Counted from the stretch's first letter, positions 30,918-41,321 are shown. The stretch is DNA of 64,000 nucleotides from an uncultured Erysipelotrichaceae bacterium (GCA_902787955.1 CADAIJ010000002.1:1-64000), one strand, 5' to 3'. A program made the numbers and translations. Notes: generated from the letters alone by a model not told the origin.

Positions 30918-33900
30918 ATGAAAGATAAGAAAAAAATTGCTTTTCTATCTTTAGCTTTAACAGCTCTTCTTGCTCTTAGTGGATGCGGTGGTAATAATCC
31001 ATCAACCGATCCAAGTAAGAACACAGAACCAACCTCGGCGGATCCTGGTACCTCTGCTACAGAATCAACCGAAACTACAACGAGCGAAGAAACTACTTCT
31101 GAAGAAACAACATCAGAAGAGACTACTTCCGAAGAAACAACATCTGAAGAAACTACTTCTGAAGAAACAACATCAGAAGAAACAACTTCCGAAGATCCTG
31201 TTGTTTACCACACTGTAAGATTCTTATTAGATGGTGACGTCTTAAAATCTTACCAAGTTAAAGAAGGCGAAACCGTTACTTATGACGGCGAAGAACCTGC
31301 TAAACAACCTACTGCAGAAATCTGTAAGTTCGTTTTCAAAGGTTGGGATAAAGATGTTAAACAACCTATTACAGCAGACGTTGACTTTAACGCAGTATTC
31401 CGTGAATACGTTCTCGAACAAGAAATCGATGACTTCGAAAAATATGAAGGCAATACTGATTTAGCTGATGCTGGCTGGGTCGCACAAACTTATAAAGATA
31501 GTGCATGGACAGATCAGACTAGTGCGTCAGTTACAATGAGTACAAACGCTACTCATGGCGAAAAAGCCGTTAGATTAAATGCCTGGGATAATGGCATGGA
31601 CTTCAAGATTGTTAACCATGGTTTAAAAGAAAAATTCTCTAAAGCCGCTAACGCTCTTAAGTTTAGCTTTATGGCCCCAAGCTTTATGGCAACCAAGGTT
31701 CTTGTTTACACTGTTCCAGTTGAGATTCAAGGACAAACCAAAGAACCAAAATTTGAATATACTCTTAATAGATCCAAGACCGGTGATTATGTAGACTACA
31801 CAATTCCTCTTGCATCTGCTGGATGGAGATTATGGGGTGAAGAAGGAAAATCAATCGCAGAAACCGCTTCTTGGTTAGGTATGGATGTTGATGATTTCCC
31901 AACTTACATCACCAAGATTGAATTCTATTTGAAGGGTAACAAAACAAGTAATACTGACATGATCGCTTTCTTAGATAATGTTAGATTTGTTACTGAAGAA
32001 AACCCTAGCGATTTAGAAGAATCCGTTACTATTCTTTACGATAGATATACTGCTGTTCTTAATGATGGAACAACACTCAGAATTGATATCGACGCTGAAA
32101 AGAACGCTGTCGCAAAAGTAATCGACATTGAAACTCCACAAGAAGTTCCAGGTAAGATTACATACGAAGGTGATAACGTTGTATTTACATCCGCTGATAG
32201 TGGTGCAACCTTAGTTTATAAAGGCACAATGACTAATGGCGGTCAATTAATTAACTTTGCTTCTGCTACCGGTGTATTCGCTCCAGCAGTTGATAAAGTA
32301 AAACTCAACGCTGTTCAAGTAGTTGATAACTATGAAGGATATGCATCTGATGGTAAAGCCTATTATGATGGCAACCAAGATATGTCACAAAGAAGTGGCG
32401 CTCGTGGTGCTTACTATTCTGAATTCTATAATACTACTGCTACACAAGCACAAGCTCCATGGGGTGGCAAAGACTGGCACTTAATGGGTGGCGATGGTAG
32501 TCAACTTAAACTTAAACAAGATAAAGCTGGCGCGCACTCTGGTAATAACTATCTCTGCATGAAGAACTCCCAATACAATGCTATGAGATACATGCAATGG
32601 GGATTATTTGATGGAACATCTGAAAAGAACGCTTTCCGTGGTTCAACATTTAGCTTCTGGGCTAAGACAAACGGTAGAGTTCCAGCAATGAAAGTTCGTG
32701 TTTTCTCTCAAACTCAACCAACATTACAAACTCAAGATAATCAAAGAAGAGTTGGCGAATTTACTGAAGCCGCAGCAGTTGGTGAATGGAAACATTACAC
32801 AATCGAACTTAATCCAAACCTTGTTTATTATGGATTCCAAGTCTTCTTAGAAAAGAACCAAATCGCTGATTCTTTCCTCTATATTGATGATGTTGAAGTT
32901 TATACAGCTGATCCATATGCAACATTTATTCCAGAACCTGAAGATTTAGCTCTTGAAGCTGGTAGAGTCTATGCTGCTAAATACAATGGTATTGTTAATG
33001 TTCAACTCACAGTCAAGCCTGATAATAATGTTAAATTAGTAGCTCCTGGATTAAATATGGACGTTGAAGGTTCATATGTAATTAGTCAAGACGAAGTTAC
33101 CATCACTTTAACAGGCGGAACAGTTTACGTTGGTACAATTGCTCAAGACCTTTCTGGTATTACATTCAAATCTGTTACTGGTAACGATTTAATCGCAGCC
33201 GCTCTTAATAATATGAGCTTTGGTGATTCTTTAGTTGTTGAAAACGCTGAAGGATATACTGAACCTGGTACAATGTATTACCAAGGCAGCTCAGCTGATA
33301 AACGTAGTGGTGCTCGTGGTGCATTCTATTGTGATTATTATAGTGGCCAAGAGTCACAATCTTCCCCAGTAGGCGGCACTAAATGGTCCTTAATGGGCGG
33401 TAATGGTGATCAATTATCACTTAATAAGAATGATGCTTTTGAAGGATCTCAATCTCTCGATATCAAAGTTAGCACAAACGGTGCTATGAGATATATGCAA
33501 TGGGGTTTATATGATGGCAGCTCTAAAGCAGTTACTGGCGTTAATAAATTCTCAGTTAGAGTTAAAAACCCATTGAGTAAAGCCGCAACAGTAAATGTTA
33601 TGGTTTATCGTATTCCAAAGGTTGAACCTTCTACACAAGGCGATGGTTATAGAGCTCAAACAGGTGAAAAGACTATTGCTGCTCAAACTGATTGGACAGA
33701 ATTTGAAGTTACATTAGATCCAACTAAGACATATTACGGATTCTGCATCGTCTTAAAGGCTCAAGGTGGAAGCGGAATGCTTCAATTCGATTATGCTCAC
33801 TATGAATCTGCTGATTACAATCCAGAACTCAGCTTCTTTGCTCCAAAAGATTTAGTCTTAAGTGGCAAAACCACTGATACAAAAGCAGCATCCTTGAAGT

Positions 33901-34139
33901 TTGGAACTGGTGGTAAGATTTATCTTACAAGCGAAACCCTTGGTGTCACTGAGCTTGAAGGTACATACAAGATGTCTATGAGCCTCGGAAAACAAATTAT
34001 GGAAATTTCCGTTGGTGGAAATACCATTAAAGGTTCCTATGCGTTTAACGCAGCTACTGGTAAGGTAACATTTGTTGTAACTGAAGTTGAAGGAGAAATT
34101 TCTGCACTTCTCCCAGCAGATACCACATTTACTAGCTAA
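30918..34139 (+). CDS. Carbohydrate-binding lipoprotein with InlB repeat and tandem CBM-like domains
   Basis: 1073 residues; start after GAAGGAA. Lipobox LLALSGC (Cys at about 23). Residues about 55-94 are a TTSEE repeat linker. Residues about 95-155 are an InlB-type B-repeat (VRFLLDGDVL..FKGWDKDV..ADVDFNAVF). A CBM-like jelly roll follows (about 160-370), then two long homologous modules, each with RSGARGA(Y/F)Y, LMGG(D/N)G(S/D)QL and AMRYMQWGL(F/Y)DG, at about 470-670 and 770-960. No catalytic residues seen. As the first gene of the GH130/ABC locus it likely holds the polysaccharide at the cell surface. Confidence 0.8.
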   Translation: MKDKKKIAFLSLALTALLALSGCGGNNPSTDPSKNTEPTSADPGTSATESTETTTSEETTSEETTSEETTSEETTSEETTSEETTSEETTSEDPVVYHTVRFLLDGDVLKSYQVKEGETVTYDGEEPAKQPTAEICKFVFKGWDKDVKQPITADVDFNAVFREYVLEQEIDDFEKYEGNTDLADAGWVAQTYKDSAWTDQTSASVTMSTNATHGEKAVRLNAWDNGMDFKIVNHGLKEKFSKAANALKFSFMAPSFMATKVLVYTVPVEIQGQTKEPKFEYTLNRSKTGDYVDYTIPLASAGWRLWGEEGKSIAETASWLGMDVDDFPTYITKIEFYLKGNKTSNTDMIAFLDNVRFVTEENPSDLEESVTILYDRYTAVLNDGTTLRIDIDAEKNAVAKVIDIETPQEVPGKITYEGDNVVFTSADSGATLVYKGTMTNGGQLINFASATGVFAPAVDKVKLNAVQVVDNYEGYASDGKAYYDGNQDMSQRSGARGAYYSEFYNTTATQAQAPWGGKDWHLMGGDGSQLKLKQDKAGAHSGNNYLCMKNSQYNAMRYMQWGLFDGTSEKNAFRGSTFSFWAKTNGRVPAMKVRVFSQTQPTLQTQDNQRRVGEFTEAAAVGEWKHYTIELNPNLVYYGFQVFLEKNQIADSFLYIDDVEVYTADPYATFIPEPEDLALEAGRVYAAKYNGIVNVQLTVKPDNNVKLVAPGLNMDVEGSYVISQDEVTITLTGGTVYVGTIAQDLSGITFKSVTGNDLIAAALNNMSFGDSLVVENAEGYTEPGTMYYQGSSADKRSGARGAFYCDYYSGQESQSSPVGGTKWSLMGGNGDQLSLNKNDAFEGSQSLDIKVSTNGAMRYMQWGLYDGSSKAVTGVNKFSVRVKNPLSKAATVNVMVYRIPKVEPSTQGDGYRAQTGEKTIAAQTDWTEFEVTLDPTKTYYGFCIVLKAQGGSGMLQFDYAHYESADYNPELSFFAPKDLVLSGKTTDTKAASLKFGTGGKIYLTSETLGVTELEGTYKMSMSLGKQIMEISVGGNTIKGSYAFNAATGKVTFVVTEVEGEISALLPADTTFTS
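31077..31196 (+). repeat. Eight 15-bp tandem units encoding TTSEE
   Basis: Eight consecutive 15-bp units encode TTSEE (the last TTSED). Synonymous differences (TCT/TCA/TCC, ACT/ACA) alternate between units. The repeat is in frame, so copy-number changes would lengthen or shorten the lipoprotein stalk without breaking the gene. Confidence 0.95.
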
Positions 34140-34151
34140 TTCATTTCACAC

Positions 34152-34196
34152 ATAGCGTGTTATGGAGGGGTATTTATTTACCCCTCCTATACGCTT
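34152..34196 (+). terminator. Strong hairpin between lipoprotein and LacI genes, partial terminator
   Basis: GGAGGGGTA (34164-34172) pairs with TACCCCTCC (34179-34187), loop TTTATT, extended by AGCGT/ACGCT outside. There is no long U-tract right after it, so it may only reduce read-through or stabilise the upstream mRNA. Confidence 0.55.
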
Positions 34197-34222
34197 ATAA
34201 ATTTTTAAGAAAGTTATTATTT

Positions 34223-35233
34223 ATGAAAAAACCAACACTAGATCAAATAGCGTTAGAATGCGGAGTAACTAAAGGTTTAGTTTCTCGTGCTTTAGGTGGA
34301 AAAAATAATGTCTCTGAAGTTACTAGAGAAAAGATTATTCGTAAAGCAGCAGAACTTGGCTATGACACTTCCAAATTGAAAGCGTATAAGGTTACATCTA
34401 ACCGTGTTTTGCTTATTGGTTCTAGCCGTATTTTATTTAAGGAAGATTTCTGGCAACCAATTATTACTTCAATATCTTCAATGCTTTCTAGATATAACTT
34501 AATCATGGAATACTTTGTATTTGATGAAGATCATATCGATGATAACTTACTTAAAAAACTAAAAGAGACAACTTGTAGTGCGTATATTGTTATTCATGTT
34601 ACTCCAACTCCAATCATGAATATCTTAATTAGTAAAAATAAACCAACTGTTGTCGTGGATCCTAAAACTTTCTATAGTGAGGCCACCCAATTTAAGTTCT
34701 CTAATTATGATTCAACATATTTAGCTACAAAAAGATTAATCGAACAAGGTCACACCGATATCTTATTCTACGGAAGTGATTCCCATAGTACTTCCTTTAG
34801 AGAAAGACACGAAGGCTTTATGGCGTGTATGGAAACATATAAACCTAGAGTTAGACCTTATTCTGTTATTTTTAATAACGAACAAAAGAATTATGCGGAT
34901 GAAAAGTTACTTGAACACGTTTTAACTAATTACCCAGTATCCGCGATTGTCTGTGCAAACGATATCATCGCGATTAATGCGATTAAAACTTTATATCGTT
35001 TGAATAGAAGAGTTCCAGAAGATGTCTCTATTATCGGTTTCGATAACATTAAAGCAGGAGAATATATGTCTCCTCAATTATCCACGTTTAATATTCCTCG
35101 CCAAGAGATAGGAGAGGAAGTAGCAAAATACGTTGCTAACTCAATAAAATCACACCAAATCCCATATTCTCAGATAATCATTAGATGTAATTTCATCGAA
35201 CGAGAATCAAATAGAGAAAAAGGAAGAGAGTAG
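34223..35233 (+). CDS. LacI-family transcriptional regulator of the glycan locus
   Basis: 336 residues from 34223 (MKKPTLDQIALECG). Residues 3-55 are the LacI helix-turn-helix and hinge (TLDQIALECGVTKGLVSRALGGKNNVSEVTR, split here as a motif range). Residues about 60-335 are the periplasmic-binding-like effector domain ending in DVSIIGFDNIKAGEYMSPQL, typical of the family. The frame reaches upstream to 34157 but that part lies in the hairpin. Effector is probably an imported oligosaccharide. The GTAAAC boxes before 30918 are its natural targets; CcpA-like control is the alternative. Confidence 0.92.
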   Translation: MKKPTLDQIALECGVTKGLVSRALGGKNNVSEVTREKIIRKAAELGYDTSKLKAYKVTSNRVLLIGSSRILFKEDFWQPIITSISSMLSRYNLIMEYFVFDEDHIDDNLLKKLKETTCSAYIVIHVTPTPIMNILISKNKPTVVVDPKTFYSEATQFKFSNYDSTYLATKRLIEQGHTDILFYGSDSHSTSFRERHEGFMACMETYKPRVRPYSVIFNNEQKNYADEKLLEHVLTNYPVSAIVCANDIIAINAIKTLYRLNRRVPEDVSIIGFDNIKAGEYMSPQLSTFNIPRQEIGEEVAKYVANSIKSHQIPYSQIIIRCNFIERESNREKGRE

Positions 35234-35242
35234 GTAAAGATT

Positions 35243-36226
35243 ATGAAACACAAAATTTACGGAAATGAATTACCAAATATCCCATTTGAACCAAAACCAG
35301 CCGGAATTGATTCTCCACTTTGGCGATATAGTAAAAACCCAATTATTAATATCAATCCTTTCCCAAACGCTTCCAGGGTATTTAATAGTGCTGTTATGGC
35401 CTATAAAGGTGAATTTATTGGCGTCTTTAGAGCGGACACTAAAACCGGTGTCCCATATTTATTCTTAGGCCGCTCTAAAGATGGACTAAAATTCTCATTC
35501 GAGCCAGAACCTATCGTTTTTCATGATAAAAATGGTGATGTTGTGAAGTTTGAATATGCTTATGATCCTCGTTTAGTGGAACTAGAAGGAACATATTATA
35601 TTATCTTCTGTACATCGCTTCATGGACCAACCTTAGGTATTGGTAAAACTAAAGATTTTAAGTACTTTGAATTAATTGATAATCCATTCCTTCCATTTAA
35701 CCGTAATGGTGTTTTATTCCCAAAGAAAATTAATGGAGAATACGCTTTATATTCTAGACCTTCTGATTCAGGTCACACGATGTTTGGTGATATCTTCCTT
35801 TCTTATTCTAAAGATATGGAATATTGGGGACATCATCGACATGTTATGGAAAAAGGTTATGAATGGTGGTGCGGAACTAAAATCGGCGCAGGACCTACTC
35901 CAATTGAAACTGATTTAGGTTGGTTAGTGTTCTTCCACGGAGCAAATTTAACTTGTTCTGGATTAGTTTATTCAATTGGCGCATTTATCGTTGATAAAAA
36001 TGATCCAAGCAAAGTTTTACATAGATGTTCTAATTTCCTTCTTGCGCCAGAAGAACCATATGAAACTGTTGGTTATGTCGCGAATGTTTTATTCCCAGTT
36101 TCTTGTTTAACTGATTCAAAAACTGGTCGAATTGCGATTTATGCTGGTGGAGCAGACACTATTACCGAACTCTTATTTACTGATATAGATACAGTCATTG
36201 ATTACATTCTTAAATACGAAAGATAA
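35243..36226 (+). CDS. GH130 glycoside phosphorylase (mannan type), copy 1
   Basis: 327 residues, five-bladed propeller enzyme of family GH130. It phosphorolyses beta-1,4- or beta-1,2-mannosidic bonds, releasing mannose 1-phosphate. Visible motifs: FNSAVMAYKGEFIGVFRAD, YAYDPRLVELEGTYYI (catalytic Asp in DPR), KIGAGPTPIETDLGWLVFFHG and the ending CLTDSKTGRIAIYAGGAD. No signal peptide, so cytoplasmic. It follows LacI by 9 bp and precedes the permeases by 5 bp. Linkage and acceptor cannot be told from sequence alone. Confidence 0.92.
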   Translation: MKHKIYGNELPNIPFEPKPAGIDSPLWRYSKNPIININPFPNASRVFNSAVMAYKGEFIGVFRADTKTGVPYLFLGRSKDGLKFSFEPEPIVFHDKNGDVVKFEYAYDPRLVELEGTYYIIFCTSLHGPTLGIGKTKDFKYFELIDNPFLPFNRNGVLFPKKINGEYALYSRPSDSGHTMFGDIFLSYSKDMEYWGHHRHVMEKGYEWWCGTKIGAGPTPIETDLGWLVFFHGANLTCSGLVYSIGAFIVDKNDPSKVLHRCSNFLLAPEEPYETVGYVANVLFPVSCLTDSKTGRIAIYAGGADTITELLFTDIDTVIDYILKYER

Positions 36227-36231
36227 TAATT

Positions 36232-37173
36232 ATGGAACTTGTTACTATTGCGAAAAGGAATAGCCGAATAAGAAAATTTGGCACTAAGCTAGGGAGAAGT
36301 AAGTATCTTATCTTCATGATTATCCCAGCGATAGTTTTCTATATCGTTTTTAACTATATTCCAATGTATGGTATCACAATGGCGTTTAAGGAATTTAATC
36401 CACGTCTTGGTATTTTAGGTTCACCATGGAACGGTATTGAAAACTTTATCGCTGTCTTTGAAGAACCAAAGTTCTGGGCAGCCTTTAAAAATACCTTAAT
36501 TATTGGTTCAGTTAAGATTGTTATCTCCTTTTTAGGGGCAGTTCTTGTGGCTTTATTACTTAATGAACTAAGAATGAGAAGAACGAAAAAGACTATTCAA
36601 ACTATCGTTACTTTCCCTCACTTCTTATCTTGGGTTGTTGTAGCAGGCTTTGTTATATCTATCTTCGCCTATCATGGTGCGATTAACTCCATCATTGAGA
36701 TCTTTGGTGGGACAAGAATTAACTTTATGAAAGATACGAGCTTCTATTTTGGAGCCTATTTCCTATCTGATATTTGGAAAGAAGCTGGTTGGGGTTCAAT
36801 TATTTATCTCGCGACAATGGCGGGTATTCCTCAAGACCAATATGAAGCCGCGGATATTGATGGGGCTAACCGTTTACAAAAAATTTGGCATATCACTCTT
36901 CCAGGTATTAAACCTACCGCCATCTTACTTTTAATCATGTCAGTTGGTGGGGTTTTATCCGCAGGATTTGATCAAATCTTAAACTTAACCCCAGAAATGT
37001 ATATGGATAAAGTTGGTATTATCGATACTTATATCTTCTTCCATTCGATTAGAGGTACTGATGGTGCAGGTGTTGGAACTGCGATTGGTTTATTTAAATC
37101 TGTCATTAGCTTCATCCTTGTTATCACCGTCGATAGAATTGCAAAACTTTGTGGCGAAAGGGGAATTATCTAA
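36232..37173 (+). CDS. ABC sugar importer permease, LplB-like
   Basis: 313 residues, six transmembrane helices, MalF/LplB type. The cytoplasmic EAA loop is EAADIDGANRLQKIWHITLPGI, which docks on the ATPase (here probably 48255). PMYGITMAFKEFNP near the N-terminus is characteristic of the LplB branch. It pairs with 37176 (2-bp gap) and the binding lipoprotein 38103 to import oligosaccharides released outside. Confidence 0.93.
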   Translation: MELVTIAKRNSRIRKFGTKLGRSKYLIFMIIPAIVFYIVFNYIPMYGITMAFKEFNPRLGILGSPWNGIENFIAVFEEPKFWAAFKNTLIIGSVKIVISFLGAVLVALLLNELRMRRTKKTIQTIVTFPHFLSWVVVAGFVISIFAYHGAINSIIEIFGGTRINFMKDTSFYFGAYFLSDIWKEAGWGSIIYLATMAGIPQDQYEAADIDGANRLQKIWHITLPGIKPTAILLLIMSVGGVLSAGFDQILNLTPEMYMDKVGIIDTYIFFHSIRGTDGAGVGTAIGLFKSVISFILVITVDRIAKLCGERGII

Positions 37174-37175
37174 TT

Positions 37176-38084
37176 ATGAAAAAAGATTTAATTGATAGAC
37201 TTCCACTTCGTAACAAAAGAAGTTCTAGAGAAAATAGAATCCAAGGATTAGATATTGTTATCTGTGTCATCCTTGTTATCTATGCTTTCTTAATCATCTT
37301 CCCATTCTGGAATGCTTTTGTTATTTCTATTTCTTCAGAAGATGCTTATTTAACTTCAAATCTTCTCCTTTGGCCAACTGAATTAGATTTATCTGCATAT
37401 AAAGAAGTCTTCTCTAATGACCAACTCTGGGGTGGCTTTGGAATTACGATGATTTTATTAATTGGTGGCACTACCTATCAATTATTCTTCACAGTTATTA
37501 CTGGTTATGCTTTATCAAGAAGTAATTGGACTGGTAAGAATTTAGTGATGAATATGATTTTAGTCACCATGTTCTTTGGTGGCGGACTTCTCCCATACTA
37601 CCACTTAATTAAAACCCTCGGAATGATGGATACAATTTGGGTTATGATCATTCCAGGTGCAATTGATACATTCAATATGTTACTCATGCGTAACTACTTT
37701 GCGTCCTTACCAAAAGAGATGGAAGAAAGTGCCAAGATTGATGGGGCTAACGATATTATTATCTTCGTTAAAATCTTCCTTCCGCTTTCTCTTCCAATGC
37801 TTGCCACAATCGGTTTATTCTTCGCCGTTGGTAACTGGAACTCTTGGTATAACGCATATGTCTTTATTACTAATAGACATGATTTATGGCCACTTCAAAT
37901 GGTTTTAAGAACGATGATTTCTAAGATTTCATCTAATATTGAAAAACCTGAGGCGGCTGATGCGTTCTCGCAGGGTCTTACAATGGCGTCTATTTTCTTC
38001 ACCATTGTTCCAATGATGTGTTTCTATCCATTCTTACAACGTTACTTTGTAAAAGGGATAGTTGTTGGTGCTATTAAAGGATAA
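37176..38084 (+). CDS. ABC sugar importer permease, YtcP/CarB-like
   Basis: 302 residues from 37176, 2 bp after the previous stop; the frame extends to 37149 inside that gene but the GGGGA site suits 37176. Six transmembrane helices. The EAA loop is EMEESAKIDGANDIIIFVKIFLPLSLP. Partner of 36232; the MalG-type half of the importer. Confidence 0.93.
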   Translation: MKKDLIDRLPLRNKRSSRENRIQGLDIVICVILVIYAFLIIFPFWNAFVISISSEDAYLTSNLLLWPTELDLSAYKEVFSNDQLWGGFGITMILLIGGTTYQLFFTVITGYALSRSNWTGKNLVMNMILVTMFFGGGLLPYYHLIKTLGMMDTIWVMIIPGAIDTFNMLLMRNYFASLPKEMEESAKIDGANDIIIFVKIFLPLSLPMLATIGLFFAVGNWNSWYNAYVFITNRHDLWPLQMVLRTMISKISSNIEKPEAADAFSQGLTMASIFFTIVPMMCFYPFLQRYFVKGIVVGAIKG

Positions 38085-38102
38085 ATAGGAGGTATTTACT
38101 TT

Positions 38103-39770
38103 ATGAAAAACAAAAAATTATTTATTCTCTCATCTCTCGCTTTACTTTCACTAGGAGCTTTATCTAGCTGCGGTGGCGGTGGAGGAGGAGGTAATGACGA
38201 ATATGATAAAGATGGTCGTCTTATCTTAAAACTCAAAAACGTCTATTTCGATACTTTTGATGGAACAGACACTTATAGTGAGATTTTAAGTGAGAAATTT
38301 AAAGTTCATCTTGAGCCATCAAATTACTCCTATGACACATGGGATGAAGAAGTTAACACCGCGGTTAATGGTGACTCTTTACCAGATGTTTTCCAATATA
38401 ACTTAAAAGCGTATAACTTTGGTTCAACCTATGAACAATGGATTAAATATGGAATGCTTAAGGCTTTACCAGATGATTTATCTAAATGGCCTAATATTAA
38501 GAGCTTAATCAATAATACTTCTAATATTGATGCGTTAAAGATAGGCGGTAAGTTATATGGTTTACCAATCGCTAATGATATTTCAAATCCTACTAAAGAT
38601 TTCTCTAACTTTACTTATGTTTATCGTCGTGACTGGGCAAAAGCAATTGATGAAAAACATAAAGATCAAGCCGGATACACTCCAATATATAAAGAAGGAG
38701 ATGTTTATACTTGGGAAGAATTTAACCGTTTAGTTAAAGGTTTTAAAACCGACTTAGAATATGCTTCAGGCACTAAACAAGCCTCCGTTTTAGTGGATGA
38801 AGAGTGGGGTTTCCCATCAATAACTAACTTCTATAAAGATGTACCACATTGCTACACCAAAGACGCAACTGGACACGCGATTAATGCCTTTACTAGCGAT
38901 AAATATATTTCGGGTTTACGTAAAGCAAAAGAATTTGTCGGTGATGTTATTTATTCACAAGACCAATACTTATATAAACCAAATCAAGCTAAAGAAGTTT
39001 ATTTAGGCGGTCAAGCTGGTATCTTCTATGATAACTTCTCGTTTGCTAACTATATTTCATTTAGAAAATCATTCAAACGTTTAAGAAAAGAAGCGGATCT
39101 TGATGATGGTACAGCTTTACTTAAGATTATGGGTGAAGATGGTAAGTTTGCTCTTGAAGGTACAGAAAACTGGTTCTCTACGACCATGTTTAGTTATCAA
39201 GTTTCTGATAGTAAGATGGAGAAAGTTTTAGATATCTTAGACTATTTACTTACACCAGAAGGCACTAGATTAGCTATCTTTGGTAAGGAAGATTATGACT
39301 TTATTATTGTGAGTGATTCTGATGAATATGATTACGATGTTAACGGAGTCAAAATCAAATTAACCGAACAAGGTTGGGAACGTGGTGATGATGGAAACTA
39401 CGGACCAAAGATTAATGGCGCTAAATATCTTAGATATATGGCTACTTTAGGTAACGACACTAAAGCGTATGACCCATATACTGATCAAGCTACATTCGAA
39501 CTCTTAGATGATTGGATTAAGGATATGAAGAAAGCTAAATCCGAGAATAAGTTAAGAGTCGTTAAAGAACCAGCGGATATCGATTGGATGTCCACGAAAA
39601 CAAAGAACTCTAAGACTGAAGGTTTATTAACTGATGCCAATAACCACGTTAAAAACTACTGCTTTGACTCTCAAGGTTATAAGACTATTGAAGAATACAA
39701 AGCTAAATTTGATGAAGACGCTAACTGGGCTAAAGTCTTAGAAGAAATCAATCAAGGATTAGGATTCTAG
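38103..39770 (+). CDS. Extracellular solute-binding lipoprotein of the sugar importer
   Basis: 555 residues. Signal peptide and lipobox LGALSSC (Cys at about 22), then a poly-Gly linker (seven Gly). Large LplA-like cluster-D binding protein: YDTWDEEVNTAVNGDSLPDVF, LYGLPIANDI, YVYRRDWAKA, TWEEFNRLVKGF. It captures oligosaccharides for the permeases 36232/37176. Good AGGAGG 10 nt before the ATG. Confidence 0.92.
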   Translation: MKNKKLFILSSLALLSLGALSSCGGGGGGGNDEYDKDGRLILKLKNVYFDTFDGTDTYSEILSEKFKVHLEPSNYSYDTWDEEVNTAVNGDSLPDVFQYNLKAYNFGSTYEQWIKYGMLKALPDDLSKWPNIKSLINNTSNIDALKIGGKLYGLPIANDISNPTKDFSNFTYVYRRDWAKAIDEKHKDQAGYTPIYKEGDVYTWEEFNRLVKGFKTDLEYASGTKQASVLVDEEWGFPSITNFYKDVPHCYTKDATGHAINAFTSDKYISGLRKAKEFVGDVIYSQDQYLYKPNQAKEVYLGGQAGIFYDNFSFANYISFRKSFKRLRKEADLDDGTALLKIMGEDGKFALEGTENWFSTTMFSYQVSDSKMEKVLDILDYLLTPEGTRLAIFGKEDYDFIIVSDSDEYDYDVNGVKIKLTEQGWERGDDGNYGPKINGAKYLRYMATLGNDTKAYDPYTDQATFELLDDWIKDMKKAKSENKLRVVKEPADIDWMSTKTKNSKTEGLLTDANNHVKNYCFDSQGYKTIEEYKAKFDEDANWAKVLEEINQGLGF

Positions 39771-39774
39771 ATTT

Positions 39775-41319
39775 ATGAACAAGGCAAGGAAAATTTTAGC
39801 ATTATCATTATTACCATCTTGTCTTGTCGTTATGGCGGGTTGTAATGGTAAAATTGACCCTCAAAATATGGATAAAGATAACATTGTTTTCCGTAAAGCA
39901 AACACTGTCATATCAAATTATGAGGGTTTAGGCGTTGAATGGGGCACATATGAAGACCCTGATAAACTTTCTAGTGATTCTTGGGAAAGATCTTTAAGAA
40001 TAATGGATCGACTTAATCCTCAAGTCGTTAGATGCATGCTTAACTATGACTGGTTTATCACTAATTATGATGATAAGAAGGATCAAGATAAGACTAACGA
40101 TACTTGGGAATATAACTTCTCTAATAAATTAATGAATAACACTGTCAATGTTCTTCGTTATTGTACCGATCATAATATCGACGTTGCTTTTGGCTGCTGG
40201 AACGTTCCAGGCCATGTCGCAATCGATGAATATAAGATGATGGAAGAAGTTACAAGTGATGTTCGTTGGGCCAAGATGACCGCGGATATCCTTGAATACT
40301 TAATTAAATTCCAAGGTATTAGATGCATTAAATACTTTGTTAACTCTAATGAACCTAACTATAAAGGTGCAAAGGGTACTTCCAAAAACTATAACAACAC
40401 CTTCGAAATATGGGCTCAAGGGGTTAAAAATGTCCGTAAAGCACTAGACGAACGTGGTTTTACTGATATCGGTATTATTGGGGGAGACACAACTGGATTT
40501 GAAGGCACTAATGAATACTTTATGGGTATTTCAAAAGATGCTGAACTAAGAGAAAAAGTTGGAGATTATGGTTTCCACGTTTATTGTCCAAATATGATCA
40601 TTGATACTGGTGATTTAGCTACTAGAATCAAAGATATGTATAAAAAGACCAAAGACAATGACGCTGGTCTTGGTGAAGTAAGATTCCCACATATTTGGGA
40701 AGCTGGTTTATTCGATGGTAAAAACCAAGAAACCGATAGTAACGCTTTTATCGCTAATTTCTCTTATGGTTTAAGAATGGCGGATTACACTTTACAAAGT
40801 GCCATCTCTGGAGTTTCTTCTGTTGTTTATTGGGACTTTGATGATGGCATGCACTTTATGTATTTACCTGATGGTTCAGTCACTTCTAAAGGCTGGGGAA
40901 TGTTCTCTTCTTTAGGTAGTGATAGCGCCGCTAAACAAAGACTTAGACCATGGTATCACTCCTCTGTTTTGCTCACTAACTTAATGAGACGTGGTGGAAA
41001 GATTATCGATTCTGGTGTCAATATTCCTGAACTTGATAAGAGCTTTAGAAGTATGGGCGTTATTGGTCCAAATAATGAATTCGCTGGAGTTGTTGCGATT
41101 AATCGTGATGTTAGAGCAGCGGAAAAGACCTTTAGAATTGATGAAGATTTCACTGATTCAAATAAGATTTATGTCTATATCTATAACGAGAATCAATTAG
41201 TCATCGGTGATGATGGCTTTGTTAAACCTAATAGTGTCGTGGAAGGTAGCTTAAAGAATATTATTAAAATCAATGTTCCTGCTAACTCCATGGTTATCTT
41301 ATCTTCTAAGGAGCTTTAA
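39775..41319 (+). CDS. Clan GH-A glycoside hydrolase lipoprotein
   Basis: 514 residues. Lipobox VVMAGC (Cys23). (beta/alpha)8 enzyme: general acid/base E193 in FVNSNEPNY and probable nucleophile E309 in PHIWEAGLF; PQVVRCMLNYDW and GVEWGTYEDP near the N-terminus; C-terminal beta-sandwich (about 430-514). This arrangement fits GH39/GH30/GH5-like families; I cannot fix the family. Probably the surface endo-enzyme (for example a mannanase) that cuts the polymer before import. Confidence 0.75.
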   Translation: MNKARKILALSLLPSCLVVMAGCNGKIDPQNMDKDNIVFRKANTVISNYEGLGVEWGTYEDPDKLSSDSWERSLRIMDRLNPQVVRCMLNYDWFITNYDDKKDQDKTNDTWEYNFSNKLMNNTVNVLRYCTDHNIDVAFGCWNVPGHVAIDEYKMMEEVTSDVRWAKMTADILEYLIKFQGIRCIKYFVNSNEPNYKGAKGTSKNYNNTFEIWAQGVKNVRKALDERGFTDIGIIGGDTTGFEGTNEYFMGISKDAELREKVGDYGFHVYCPNMIIDTGDLATRIKDMYKKTKDNDAGLGEVRFPHIWEAGLFDGKNQETDSNAFIANFSYGLRMADYTLQSAISGVSSVVYWDFDDGMHFMYLPDGSVTSKGWGMFSSLGSDSAAKQRLRPWYHSSVLLTNLMRRGGKIIDSGVNIPELDKSFRSMGVIGPNNEFAGVVAINRDVRAAEKTFRIDEDFTDSNKIYVYIYNENQLVIGDDGFVKPNSVVEGSLKNIIKINVPANSMVILSSKEL

Positions 41320-41321
41320 TT

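Noticed and set aside
31077-31196. CRISPR-like array
   Set aside because: The 15-bp units are contiguous, in frame and encode TTSEE; there are no spacers.
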